Origin: Edaphochlamys debaryana
Taxonomy: Eukaryota > Chlorophyta > Chlorophyceae > Chlamydomonadales
Assembly: GCA_016858145.1 (NCBI GenBank)
Contig: JAEHOE010000193.1
Span: 62,001 to 126,000 of the forward strand
Direction of reading: 5' to 3'
Length of the DNA stretch: 64,000 nucleotides
Made by a program: the position numbers and the translations under genes
Shown here: in pieces, positions 36,957 through 46,285 of the stretch
Numbering within the stretch: position 1 is the first letter of the stretch
Layout of the letters: each line of letters starts with the position of its first letter
Notes under the pieces: generated by a model
Seen by the model: only the letters and a program-made list of their open reading frames with translations
Told to the model about the DNA's origin: nothing
Database searches by the model: none

Positions 36957-37357
36957 AGTGCTGGTATCTTCCGTCAGGAACCTTCTGGCTGAGAGCCAGA
37001 AATCCCCCCTGCGAGGCCCGAAACCTTCTGGCCATGGGAGCCAGAACAGCCCCCTGGGAGGTCCAGATCCTTCTGGCTGGGTAGGGCTGGGCGTGCGGGG
37101 CCGGTCCAAATGTTCTCCTCCGGGTGCAGACGTGCTTTCTGGCCCTCAGCGCGTGCAGGTGCTAGATAGGCCGCGTAGCCCTCTTGGTCCCACCCTGGCC
37201 CCTCGTGCCCCAGGTCCGCAAGGGTGGAGCCAGAACACACCCCCGCCGAGGCCCGAATCCTTCTGGCTCATCGATAGCCAGAAGCCCCCTGCTGACGGGC
37301 CGAAAGCTTCTGGATATCCAGAAGCGAAATGAAGGAAAAGAAGAAGATACCAGCACT
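36957..37357. mobile_element. 0.4-kb non-autonomous element with 15-bp terminal inverted repeats
   Basis: AGTGCTGGTATCTTC at 36957-36971 is the exact reverse complement of 37343-37357. The interior carries several CTTCTGGCT...AGCCAGAAG stem-loops separated by CCCCCTG-GAGG-CCGAAA motifs, and no open frame of note. Size, perfect terminal inverted repeats and hairpin-rich interior fit a MITE-like element. I see no convincing target-site duplication, and no transposase in this window. Confidence 0.55.
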
Positions 37358-37566
37358 GTTTTGGATGCTTTGAGAAAGACTATGCCTCTAAGCCGCCATC
37401 TCGCTACATACTTGTAAAAAGCCCTTTGCTCCCGCTCCCACACTTGCTTGGGACACCACATGGGTAAACATTACCATTGGCCCGGTCGGGAGTCTGGACA
37501 TGGCCAGGCGTATGGCACGGGCGGAATTGAGCCCGCCGGCGGGTCGACCACTGTCTCCACTATGTC

Positions 37567-37595
37567 CACTATGGGGACGCGGAACCCCAGTTAGG
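37567..37595 (+). repeat. 29-bp inverted repeat, left copy
   Basis: This 29-base sequence (core GGGGACGCGGAACCCC, itself near-palindromic) is the exact reverse complement of 42022-42050, 4.4 kb away. Both copies sit among CCAGTTAGG-type repeats. They may be ends of a decayed element or two insertions of one dispersed repeat. Confidence 0.8.
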
Positions 37596-38240
37596 CCCCA
37601 GTTGGACCCAGTTGGGCCCAGTTGGATGCTAACCTGGTGGCCTGTGCGTAACCTGGCCTCCTCCCGCAGCACGTAGCAACAGCTGCTGCCCACCCCTGGC
37701 CCACCAGTTAGCATCCAGTTGGATGCAACACGCCGTAACATGTCCGCGGGGAACCAAGCTCACACAACTCAGCTCACCCGAGCACGGCATCTAACACGCC
37801 ATGTATGTAAGCGACTGAGCACTGTAGCAGCGCGACAGCGCCTACGCAGACCCGGAAGCATCTACCACGCAGACCCTGGGCTAGCCCGAGGGCATGAGTT
37901 TGAGCGAAAATCAAGGATCTATGCATTTCGCGTGATTACATGGTAGTCAATGCAGAGGCATTGACGAGAGCTCGGCTGACGTCGCCATGCCAAGCTCGCT
38001 CCGCTCCTCTCCGCTTGGAGGAACGTGGAGGGCAGGGGGTGGCTCCTACAGTTAGCATGAGTGGTTCAGGGCAACGTAAGGGCCAGAGGTACTATTCGGT
38101 TATGCCGCACCTGTCGGCGAAAGTTCCCCGGCCCTCCGCCCGTCCTTCTCCCCTGACAACCGTGGCAACATCAAACGCCACGGGATCACGCCAAGTCCAC
38201 AAGGTTTCTCTGGAAACCATGACACAAGGGATCTTTTGCA

Positions 38241-38855
38241 GGCTGCTTGGCGGAGCCCAGCACCGCACCCGCCTTCGCACATGTCCACCCACCCCCTCCC
38301 GCGGATGGTTCCGCGCACGGAACGTCTGCTCCCCTTCATGCCCCGCCCCCCGCCCTTGCAGGCACATGCCTCGTCAGGCATACAAGCCGCGGGCGTGGGA
38401 GGGCGCGAGCTTGGAGCGTGGGCACGGCCGCGTGGGCCCTTGGCGCCCCACCCCCTCGTGCGGGGGCTTGTGCGCTCGGCACGTGTGCTGCCCTTCGTCC
38501 CCCGGCCCCCGCCCTTGCAGACACTTGCCTGACACCCCTCCAAGCCACGGGCGCTGGAGAGCGCGAGGGAGGAGCCTGGGCTCGGCGGGGTCGGGTCGGT
38601 GGAGCTTAGGGGCGCAGCCGCGTGGGCCCTTGGCGTCCCACCCCCTCGTGCGGGGGCTTGTGCGCTCGGCACGTGTGCTGCCCTTCGTCCCCCGGCCCCC
38701 GCCCTTGCAGACACTTGCCTGACACCCCTCCAAGCCACGGGCGCTGGAGAGCGCGAGGGAGGAGCCTGGGCTCGGCGGGGGCTGGTCGGTGGAGCTTAGG
38801 GGCGCAGCCGCGTGGGCCCTTGGCGTCCCACCCCCTCGTGCGGGGGCTCGTGCGC
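38241..38855. repeat. 190-bp tandem satellite, about three and a half copies
   Basis: The string CGTGGGCCCTTGGCG begins at 38431, 38621 and 38811, an exact 190-bp period; the two full units are nearly identical. A more diverged unit precedes from about 38241, and the last copy breaks off near 38850. The long frames crossing it are translations of the repeat. Confidence 0.9.
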
Positions 38856-39109
38856 CCCAACCCCCGCTGGTTCCCGCTTGTCCTGGACAATGCCGTGTAG
38901 CCATCGCTCGTTACAAGGCTCGCTACAAGGTTCTGTGCTGTAGCGGTGGCGGAGGAGGGGAGCACTCCCGGCGGAGTGCGGGGCTGCTGTGCCTGTGTGG
39001 GTGGTTTCGCGTCCCTCGTCTGAGGCCCCTTTTGCCCCTTCGGCCTGCGGAACGCTGGGATGCCGACCAAGCCAGCTGGGCCACGCGATGTCAGCGCCCG
39101 GAGGAGGGC

Positions 39110-39435
39110 TTTTGCAGGGGGAGGAGAATACTTCTGGCCGGGAAGCGGGCGGGGTAGGCGTGACGCGTGAGAGGCCCGAGCTGTATTGCAGCCGTACTAC
39201 AAGAGGGCTTGTGCCGAAACGGTTTCGGGGAAGGTAGGGCAGGGCAGGCGCAACATTGCCGGCTGAGAGCGGGCGGGAAAGGCGCGAGGGGCCCGAGCTG
39301 TATAGCAGCCGCACCTCAGGAGGGCCTGTACCGAAGCGGTTGCGGGAGAGGAGAACATTTCCGGCCGGCAAGCGGTTGGGGCCAGGCACGAGGGCCAGTG
39401 GTGTACAGCAGCCGCGCCTCAGGAGGGCCTGTGCC
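39110..39435. repeat. About 110-120-bp diverged tandem repeat, three units
   Basis: Blocks reading GCCCGAGCTGTATAGCAGCC followed by a CAGGAGGGCCTGTGCCGAA-like stretch recur at about 39175, 39293 and 39388, with GGAGAACATTTCCGGCCGG-like spacers. Divergence between units is greater than in the 190-bp array just upstream. Confidence 0.75.
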
Positions 39436-42021
39436 CTGTTATGAGCGCTTGTTGTCCTGTTTGGTCAGGGCAAGTCGTGTCGGGCAGTGATGCAAGCGTG
39501 GGTGAGTCAGCCGCGGGGAGCACGGGCCCCCGGCTGTCCACCCTCGCCCGTGGCCCCTTGAGCCCCCTCAGCCAGTTTCGTTGAGCGGCTCTCTATCAAA
39601 GGTGTTGGTATGCCAAAGCTGGCGATTGTTTGGGCGTGGAAGGCCTGCGGAACGGGGGGGTGCCCCGTGCCGACCGAGCCAGTTGGGGGAGGCCGGCGAC
39701 AAGGCATGTCGGCACGCACGTCGGCATGTCGGCATGCATCTGGTCCGCGAAACAGCCCGTCCCGCTTCTTTCGCAGCCCCAAGACAACGAAGTGTCTGTC
39801 AGCGCTATCCTGGGCAGCAGGCAGCTCAGAGCTTGAGTGGGAGCTGTTGTGTTTGAATCGATCCGCGCTCACGAATTTTACTCCAGCGTCCGGCCCTCAC
39901 TGCCAACACTTACTGCCGATACTCACTACTGACTATGTCAGCCACTGCTCAAAATAACAGCTTGCTGCCTACAGGTTAGGTGCCCACAACGCTTCTTCCC
40001 AGAATGTCTAGGCCGGTCCCCGTCCGCTGTCCGCTGTGGGCCAAGGATGCTGGCAGGAGCTATCACGGTAAGCAGCTGCTGCACAAGTCCCGGGCGCCGG
40101 GTGTCCTGTGCCAAGCTGTAGCGGTCAAGCTCGCGTCCCCGTTTCCCTCTCCTTCCCTCTTCCGCCTGTCTACAGCAATGTCTGCAATGTCTAAAGGCTG
40201 CAGTGCTACGCCGTGGAGTGAGAGCTGACTTGGCGCCGCGCTGCTAAAGCTGTCTTTCCGTCTTTCGGTGGTCGCGCAACGCGACGCCCTCAAAGGAGAC
40301 CTCATTAAGCCGTTCACCTTCTGTGTTGAGGTGAGCCGTGTGGGGGCTGCTTGTGCACTTGCGCAGGTCTGACCGCGCAGGCCATGAGCTGCACTTCGAC
40401 CGGACCACTTCGCCTGCTAATACCTGTCTTGCTGGCTTCTTGCAGGGCGTGGTTAATGTGATAAGGCGAGGCGTGCGTACCCGGAGCACCCGCGGGGCTC
40501 TCCCGCGCAACCGGCTCCAGCACGTGCCCCCTCGACGGGCCCCCACGGTGAGGGTTCTGCCACCGTTAACCGGTGCTACGGTGTTTAGTTAAAGTCAAAG
40601 TATAACCGATGCTACCTTTCCTCGCCACCTCAGATCGCTGGGAGCTGGGCGCCCTGGAGTCCCGGAGCTGGGCGTGGACTTGGCGGAGCTTCTGGCGGGA
40701 GGCCGGGAGCGCCCTGCGCATGGAGAGGCGCGGAGCTGGGCGTGGACTTAGCAGGTTGAATTTTGCGTACCGTAGACAGCAAGGCGTTGGGGAGAGTGAG
40801 TAGCGAAGTTGAGCAAGTATGGCACCGAGGTAGTGCGAGGGTGGGGGTTCGAGGTGAGGTGTGGACGGATGCATGGCTGGCGCGAGCACAGGGTTTGTAA
40901 GCTTCCAGTTGTGTATCCCTGGCCCGTCCCCAACCTGTGTGTTCACAATCTGCCGTGTTAGCAACGTTGCTGACCAGTTGGGACCAGGCGGGTTAGCAAC
41001 TCGGACCAGGTTAGAACCGGCCAGTTGCGCTCTAACTGCGGTTGCGACTCGGTAGTTAGAAGCCCAGTTAGGAGCCTGGTCCCCACCGGGCAGAACACGT
41101 CTTGGGGCGCGTTAGGGACCAAGTTAGAGGCCCACTCTAACCAGTTACAGCCCAGTTGCAGCCCTCTAACTGGGCTCCTAGAACACAGAACACACACAGA
41201 CCATACCTGCGGCCCCGCCTCGGCGGGGCCGCAGCCAGAAAGGAGCACGCATCGAGGAGCGACCGCGGACTGACACCTCCTTCGGCCAGATGAGCTTCAT
41301 TTTCGCTTGTTGGATGCTATGGACGGCTAGCGGAGAGACTGCATGTAAGGGCGAGCTCTGGGACTCAAGCTTAAAGGCGGCGTACTATGTTTCCTCGCAC
41401 GTCCGGTCGTGGTTGCACTACTACGCTCGTCTGAGCCATAGGGTGTCAGCTAAGTTGGCTGGTAGGCGGGCCTTGTGCCGCGTCAGGCCACGATCGGCAG
41501 CCCTCGTGCCGCCGCATAGAAGTCCCAACCATTCGCACGCAGAGCTAGCATGGTGCGGCATCTGCGGGGCTGTCCGGACGAATGGCTTTGCGGAAAGGTG
41601 TGATGTTGTGTTCGATGTCATACATGCTGCGGGTGGTGCTCTGCTGGATGTCTTGGTGGCCCTCTGGTTGCCCGTGCGACGCTAGGGGCATTTTGGTGGG
41701 ATGTTGTGACGCTGTGCCTGGTGGTGTGAGTCAGTGGTGGCCCTCGACGTGCCTGAACGTGCCTTGGCTCTTCACAGAACACCGGCCCGCTTGCTGGCCT
41801 AGACCGCTTCCCAGACATTTGCGCTTGGTAGGCCAAGCGCCAGAAAAGAAGTATTGAGGGGTCTCCCCTCGGCGACCCCCTCGTTGTGGTTCAACGACCA
41901 ACAGTTGGCTGCAGCTGAGGGTGGTGCTGGTATGGAGGCCCATACCAGGTAGGTGGCGCTTTACGCTTAACCCCTCTCAGCTGGTGCTCGGAGGCGGTTC
42001 CTGCTGTAACCATCGCATCCT

Positions 42022-42050
42022 CCTAACTGGGGTTCCGCGTCCCCATAGTG
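42022..42050 (-). repeat. 29-bp inverted repeat, right copy
   Basis: Exact reverse complement of 37567-37595. The similarity stops abruptly at both edges. No transposase or reverse-transcriptase motif was seen in the 4.4 kb between the copies. Confidence 0.8.
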
Positions 42051-44379
42051 CTCAGTACGTTGCCGCAGGCCCCCCACTGGGGGGCAGCCCGCCCCTAGCC
42101 CGAGGGCAGCACCCTCAGCGGGCCGCCATGCCTCGAATAATCTATGCAAGCTCTCAAGCTGCGGCATCGCTGCTGGAAGCCTCGCTCTTCATACCCCGGT
42201 GCTTGCTTGTGGCTGTGCCTCAGCTGGCCTGCCCGTGCCAGCGTCCGCCACCTGCGCGTCCGCCCTGAGCATGGCTGCACAAAGAAGAGCTTACCACGGT
42301 GGCCGGCCGCCGCAGCAGCGGTCGACACTGCTGGCGATAGTGGCCGGAGGCGGCCGCGGCCAGCCTCCGGCGGTCGGACCCGCAGCAGCACGGGTTGGAA
42401 GATGGAAGCGCCACCATCTATATATCTATCCATCAGCAGCGACTTGCCTGGTGTTGTCGAACAACCCCCGCGCATATCTTGGAACATCGGCGGAGGATTG
42501 GCTTGTTATTTCTTAAGGCCCGCGCACCCCTGTAGGAGGGATCCACCCAGGGCAGAGAAGCCACGGCCTCTGCCGCTGCCGATGCAGCTGACGGGAGCCT
42601 AAAGCCGCGCGCGTGGAGTGCCGCGCCGCTGATTGATGTCCTTCCGGGCATAGAGGATCGTGGATCATGGTTCATGGATCATGGACGTATGGTTGTAATG
42701 GCGCGGGCTGAAGGTCCATGAGGCAGTCTCCCGCTACTCCCGCCGTTGCCTCATAACCCTGGCCAGCTCTGATACATCGAAAGATTGGCTAGACATGTCT
42801 CAAGCGCCCTGGCCCGCACGCACGGCGCGCCATACCCGCCATCATCATGCCATGCGACTCATCACAGAGCTTGAAGCCACGGCCTGCCCCCGCTGCCGAC
42901 GCAGCTGACCGGGCGCGCCTCGACTGCTGAGCGTAGGCCGATGCCATTTCCTTCCCCGCCGGGACGGCGTCCGCATTCCTTACTTTGTACCTCAACTGCA
43001 AGCCAGGGTCCTGCAGGGCGGGGCAGAGCGAGCCAACGAGGGCTAACGACGGCATGCAGGAGAGGATCATGGGCACAGCAGGCGCCGGTGTGAAGAACAC
43101 AGAAAGGCCATGGGGCGGGTCAAGCCCGCATAGAGAGACTGCTCACGCGACGACGCTCACTATTAGGCACCCTGGCCGCCGCCGTGGCTATCCACTGGAT
43201 TGCAGTGGTACTGCGGCATCCATCATGTGCTGCCCCTATCTGGCGAGGTGTGCACCGAAGTCAGGGTCCACAAGAAAACACATTCTAGCAGTACTGCTGT
43301 CCACGACAGGCCTAAACATCCCTCCTCAGAAAGGCTCAATGGCCATCAAGTCGTTGTTCCCGCCATTGCGGATTGGGCTTTAAGCCACAAGCCATCTCAA
43401 GCCATTTCAAGTATACGTGGGCCAATCTAGCCAATCATTCGTTTGGACTTGCTATCCAGGCTTTAGAGCCCCCCAATCAGACACCATTGCATTGAGGCTC
43501 TCACTCCACCACTCATTTAGCTACGTGCAGCCAAAAGCGTTCAAAATTGTCTTCCCCTAGATCCGCCTTCTCCGCCATGTTGTACGATGTATGATGATTT
43601 CTTGGAAGACCCGTAAACCAAAACAGACCATGCCCAAGCCAGAACAGCCCAAGCTAAGCCCCGTGGAAGGCATACCGGTACGCACAACTAACCCCTCACC
43701 ACCTCTGAACCCCTACCTCTTACCCTTCTACAACAGGTCACTGACAAATAAAAGCAGCAGGGAAAGGGCTGAGCCCCGTGGCACCGCGCCGCCGGGTACT
43801 TTGTTTGAGCCTAGCTCTACTAGAGTGGGTAGTACCCACGGAGCTCTCAACCCTTTACCACCACCGGCGCTCACCAAGCAAACCGCACAGTGTCGTGCCC
43901 GGCTGTTGAACCGTTCGGCGCACACTCACTGGACCTCCGTCCTGAGCCTCCGTCCTGCTGTACATCCTAATCTGCACCATCATGTTGGCTCTTGCTGATC
44001 CGCATGACTTGTATTGCAAACCCCATCAGCAAGACACACACAGACCCTCTCATCGTCTGCCACGCACGGCCACTAGGTGTACCAGGCCCACTTGAAAGCC
44101 ACATTCAATATGTGATAAGAGGTCCCGCCAAGCGTACTGGTATGGCCTTGTATGCACCTCAGACGACGCGACTGGAAATTCGCTCCACCCATTACTGTGT
44201 CATCTGGGATCATGGTTTCTCTTAGCCAGTACTCACTGGCAACCTGTGTCGTCCTTGCTGAACCGGGGCCGCACAGAGTAAGGTGACACGCTCTGGTGAC
44301 CAAGGGTCAACTTCGTGATTCGACAGGCGGCATAAGCATTGATAGATACAGCTCCCAGCAACGGCCGCACGCACGCACG

Positions 44380-44419
44380 CACGCACGCCAACACGGGGTA
44401 ATCCCGGGGGGCTTCGCCG
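44380..44419. repeat. 40-bp dispersed repeat, copy 2
   Basis: Identical to 20924-20963. Here it follows directly on a (GCAC)n microsatellite at 44366-44387, so part of the match may be microsatellite-derived, but the 28 bases after that are unique and identical. Confidence 0.9.
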
Positions 44420-44884
44420 CCCGAAGAGCCTGACGGCGGGGGCTCAGCCCAAAAAAGTCAAAGCCCTGGAAGCGCCAGGGTAGCGGACCGTAAGCTGGTA
44501 CGTCATTGACTAGTAAATCGCCCAGTCATGGGCAGCACGCACAGAGCTGGCCAGTTGGGGCACCACGCGCTAAGACTGGCCTCCTGTCCAAAAGGGGTTA
44601 AGCTATCGCCAGGGCTCCTGTCTTTCGCATCCAAGGGCAACCGGTTGGAATCATCCCTCTCGTACCCCTCGAGTACGTACCACGCGCTACCGACAGGGCT
44701 GAGTGCCGAGACCCGCGCGCCCCCAGCTCTCCATTCATACCCACGGGGTGGGGTCCTCCATGACTCACCGTGGCGATTGGGGGCTTCAGGCAGCTGACAA
44801 GGCGCGTTGCTCCGTCAGCCAGTGGTGCTATCTTCCTTTCGTTCTCGTGCAAGTTTCGATTCTGAGGGCTCTGCACGAAACGGA

Positions 44885-45330
44885 TTTGGCAACTTTCGTG
44901 CCGGGGTCACGAAGGATTCTCCCCTGGAGACCCATGTTTCGTGCCCATGTACCGAAGGTTTCGGCCCCTGCTGACCCCCTTTCGGGCAAGGTCTGCCCGA
45001 CAAAAGTGCTCACGGTGTCATTTGCACGCTCCCGGAGCACTGGCACGCCAAGGAGACAGGGGTTTGCTCGACGGGGAACACTTTGAGACAAGGCTATCAT
45101 GCTGACGCCGCACCGAACGGTGCCTCCTGAGAGCCACCTCAGCTCTGAAAGGACAGGGACAAGGTTCATGTAGCGGGGAACACTTCCTGACGAGGGGCCC
45201 TAGCGCAGGGCACGACCTTGCCAGCTGCAGGACGCCCCCCCAACCCCTTGTACCGAAACCGAAAGCCAACCTGAGCCAACTTTCGTGCACATGTACCGAA
45301 AGTTATGACCCCTGGAGGGGGTACTTTCGG
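44885..45330. repeat. Diverged repeats around TTTCGTGC...ATGTACCGAAAG
   Basis: The motif AACTTTCGTGC, then CATGTACCGAA(A/G)GTT, then CCCCTG and CTTTCGG recurs at about 44890-44985 and 45278-45330, in the same order with different spacing. These are short partly palindromic blocks (TTTCG/CGAAA). No gene is recognised. Confidence 0.5.
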
Positions 45331-45723
45331 ACACAGCCAAGAGCCAAGTCCCAGGAAGATAGCAGCACTGCCGTCAGCCAAGCAGCCCGAGCGGTACGAT
45401 GCAATGCTGCGCCAGCGCCCCAGCATGCTTTCGGGCGGGAACCGCACGTCCGGAGCCGCCACGCCCCCCGCGCAGCCAAGCTCGCGGCACGGTCGAGTAG
45501 GGTCAAAGGCCCTGAGCCCCCTGATGCCGATGTCCCCCGCAGCCACAGCAGGAGGCACCTCTGGGGCATGGCGAAATAGTAATACAGGCGGCAGGTGTAG
45601 CCCGCGGTAGCCACCGGCTCCAGAGCTGGGCTGGGGGCAGGCCCCCGCAGGCCAGAGCGAGGGCAGCGTCGCGGCAGGCTTTGAAGCGAAGGTGCAAGGC
45701 AGGGGGCGACCACGCCACCAGTG

Positions 45724-45728
45724 TTACA
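45724..45728 (-). terminator. Candidate TGTAA poly(A) signal of SWC5
   Basis: TTACA on the plus strand, about 560 bases beyond the SWC5 stop in the minus direction. A single short match; plausible but not strong. Confidence 0.3.
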
Positions 45729-45973
45729 AGCGGCAGCGCCATCAGCTTCCGTCTGCCATCAGCGTCACAAAAGGCAGCGTGTGCATATCCTACTGCTATG
45801 TATCCCGCCGCGCCTGCCGGTACACTGCGCCTAACTGATGCAGCCTGAACTGACCCGCCTGCCTACCCCTAGCCTGGCGCACGTACAGCTGCGCGTCTGC
45901 CCCAGCACCCGCGCCCCCTGACCCCTGCATGCACGCACACCACTTCGAACTCGGGCATCGGTTCCGTATCTAA

Positions 45974-46035
45974 GGCCGGCCGGCTAATCACCGGGCCCGA
46001 GACTCCCCGGCTCATGCGAGCAGCCCTTCGCACAC
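45974..46035. repeat. About 60-bp dispersed repeat, copy 1
   Basis: About five in six positions match 58652-58712 by eye, starting at GGCCGGCCGG(C/T)TAATCACC and ending at CAGCCCTTC. Both copies lie a few hundred bases beyond the stop codon of a minus-strand gene (SWC5 here, the SGNH gene there). Confidence 0.7.
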
Positions 46036-46285
46036 CACTGCTGCCTCAGCACTCCCACCGCACCGCACCTCCACACCCACACGTGCTGCGGCACGCATAG
46101 CTGCAGAGGCAGAGGCGCCGCCCACGCGTACGCCACTCCAGCTGCTCCTCCTGCGCCCCTCTCCCGCCCGCGCCGCAGCCCCCCGCGGGCTGCACTGGTC
46201 CCGGCGCAGAGGTGCCCACGCCGCCGCCCGCTCCACTGCCTGTACCCCCTGCTCCGCCTTCCAGCGCCGCCCTGCCTACGCCGCC

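Larger units (their letters stand above)
33455..46285. other. 13-kb repeat-rich region without a supported complete gene
   Basis: Between the membrane-protein gene and SWC5 I found no gene with a recognisable domain and consistent splicing. The stretch is filled by minisatellites, a polypyrimidine tract, a short TIR element, tandem arrays, CCAGTTGG-type repeats (37560-37720, 40970-41170), duplicated blocks (42559/42871 and 40662/40730) and scraps of LRR-like coding sequence near 35.0-35.9 kb. A 131-codon open frame at 41290-41685 has no recognised motif. It reads as heterochromatin-like or transposon-derived filler. Confidence 0.6.

Noticed and set aside
38241..38904. Open frames of 90-260 codons across the 190-bp array
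   Set aside because: Repeat translations; 190 is not a multiple of 3, so the peptide changes frame each unit.
41290..41685. 131-codon open frame
   Set aside because: No recognised domain, no splice context, surrounded by repeats; could be chance or a decayed element.
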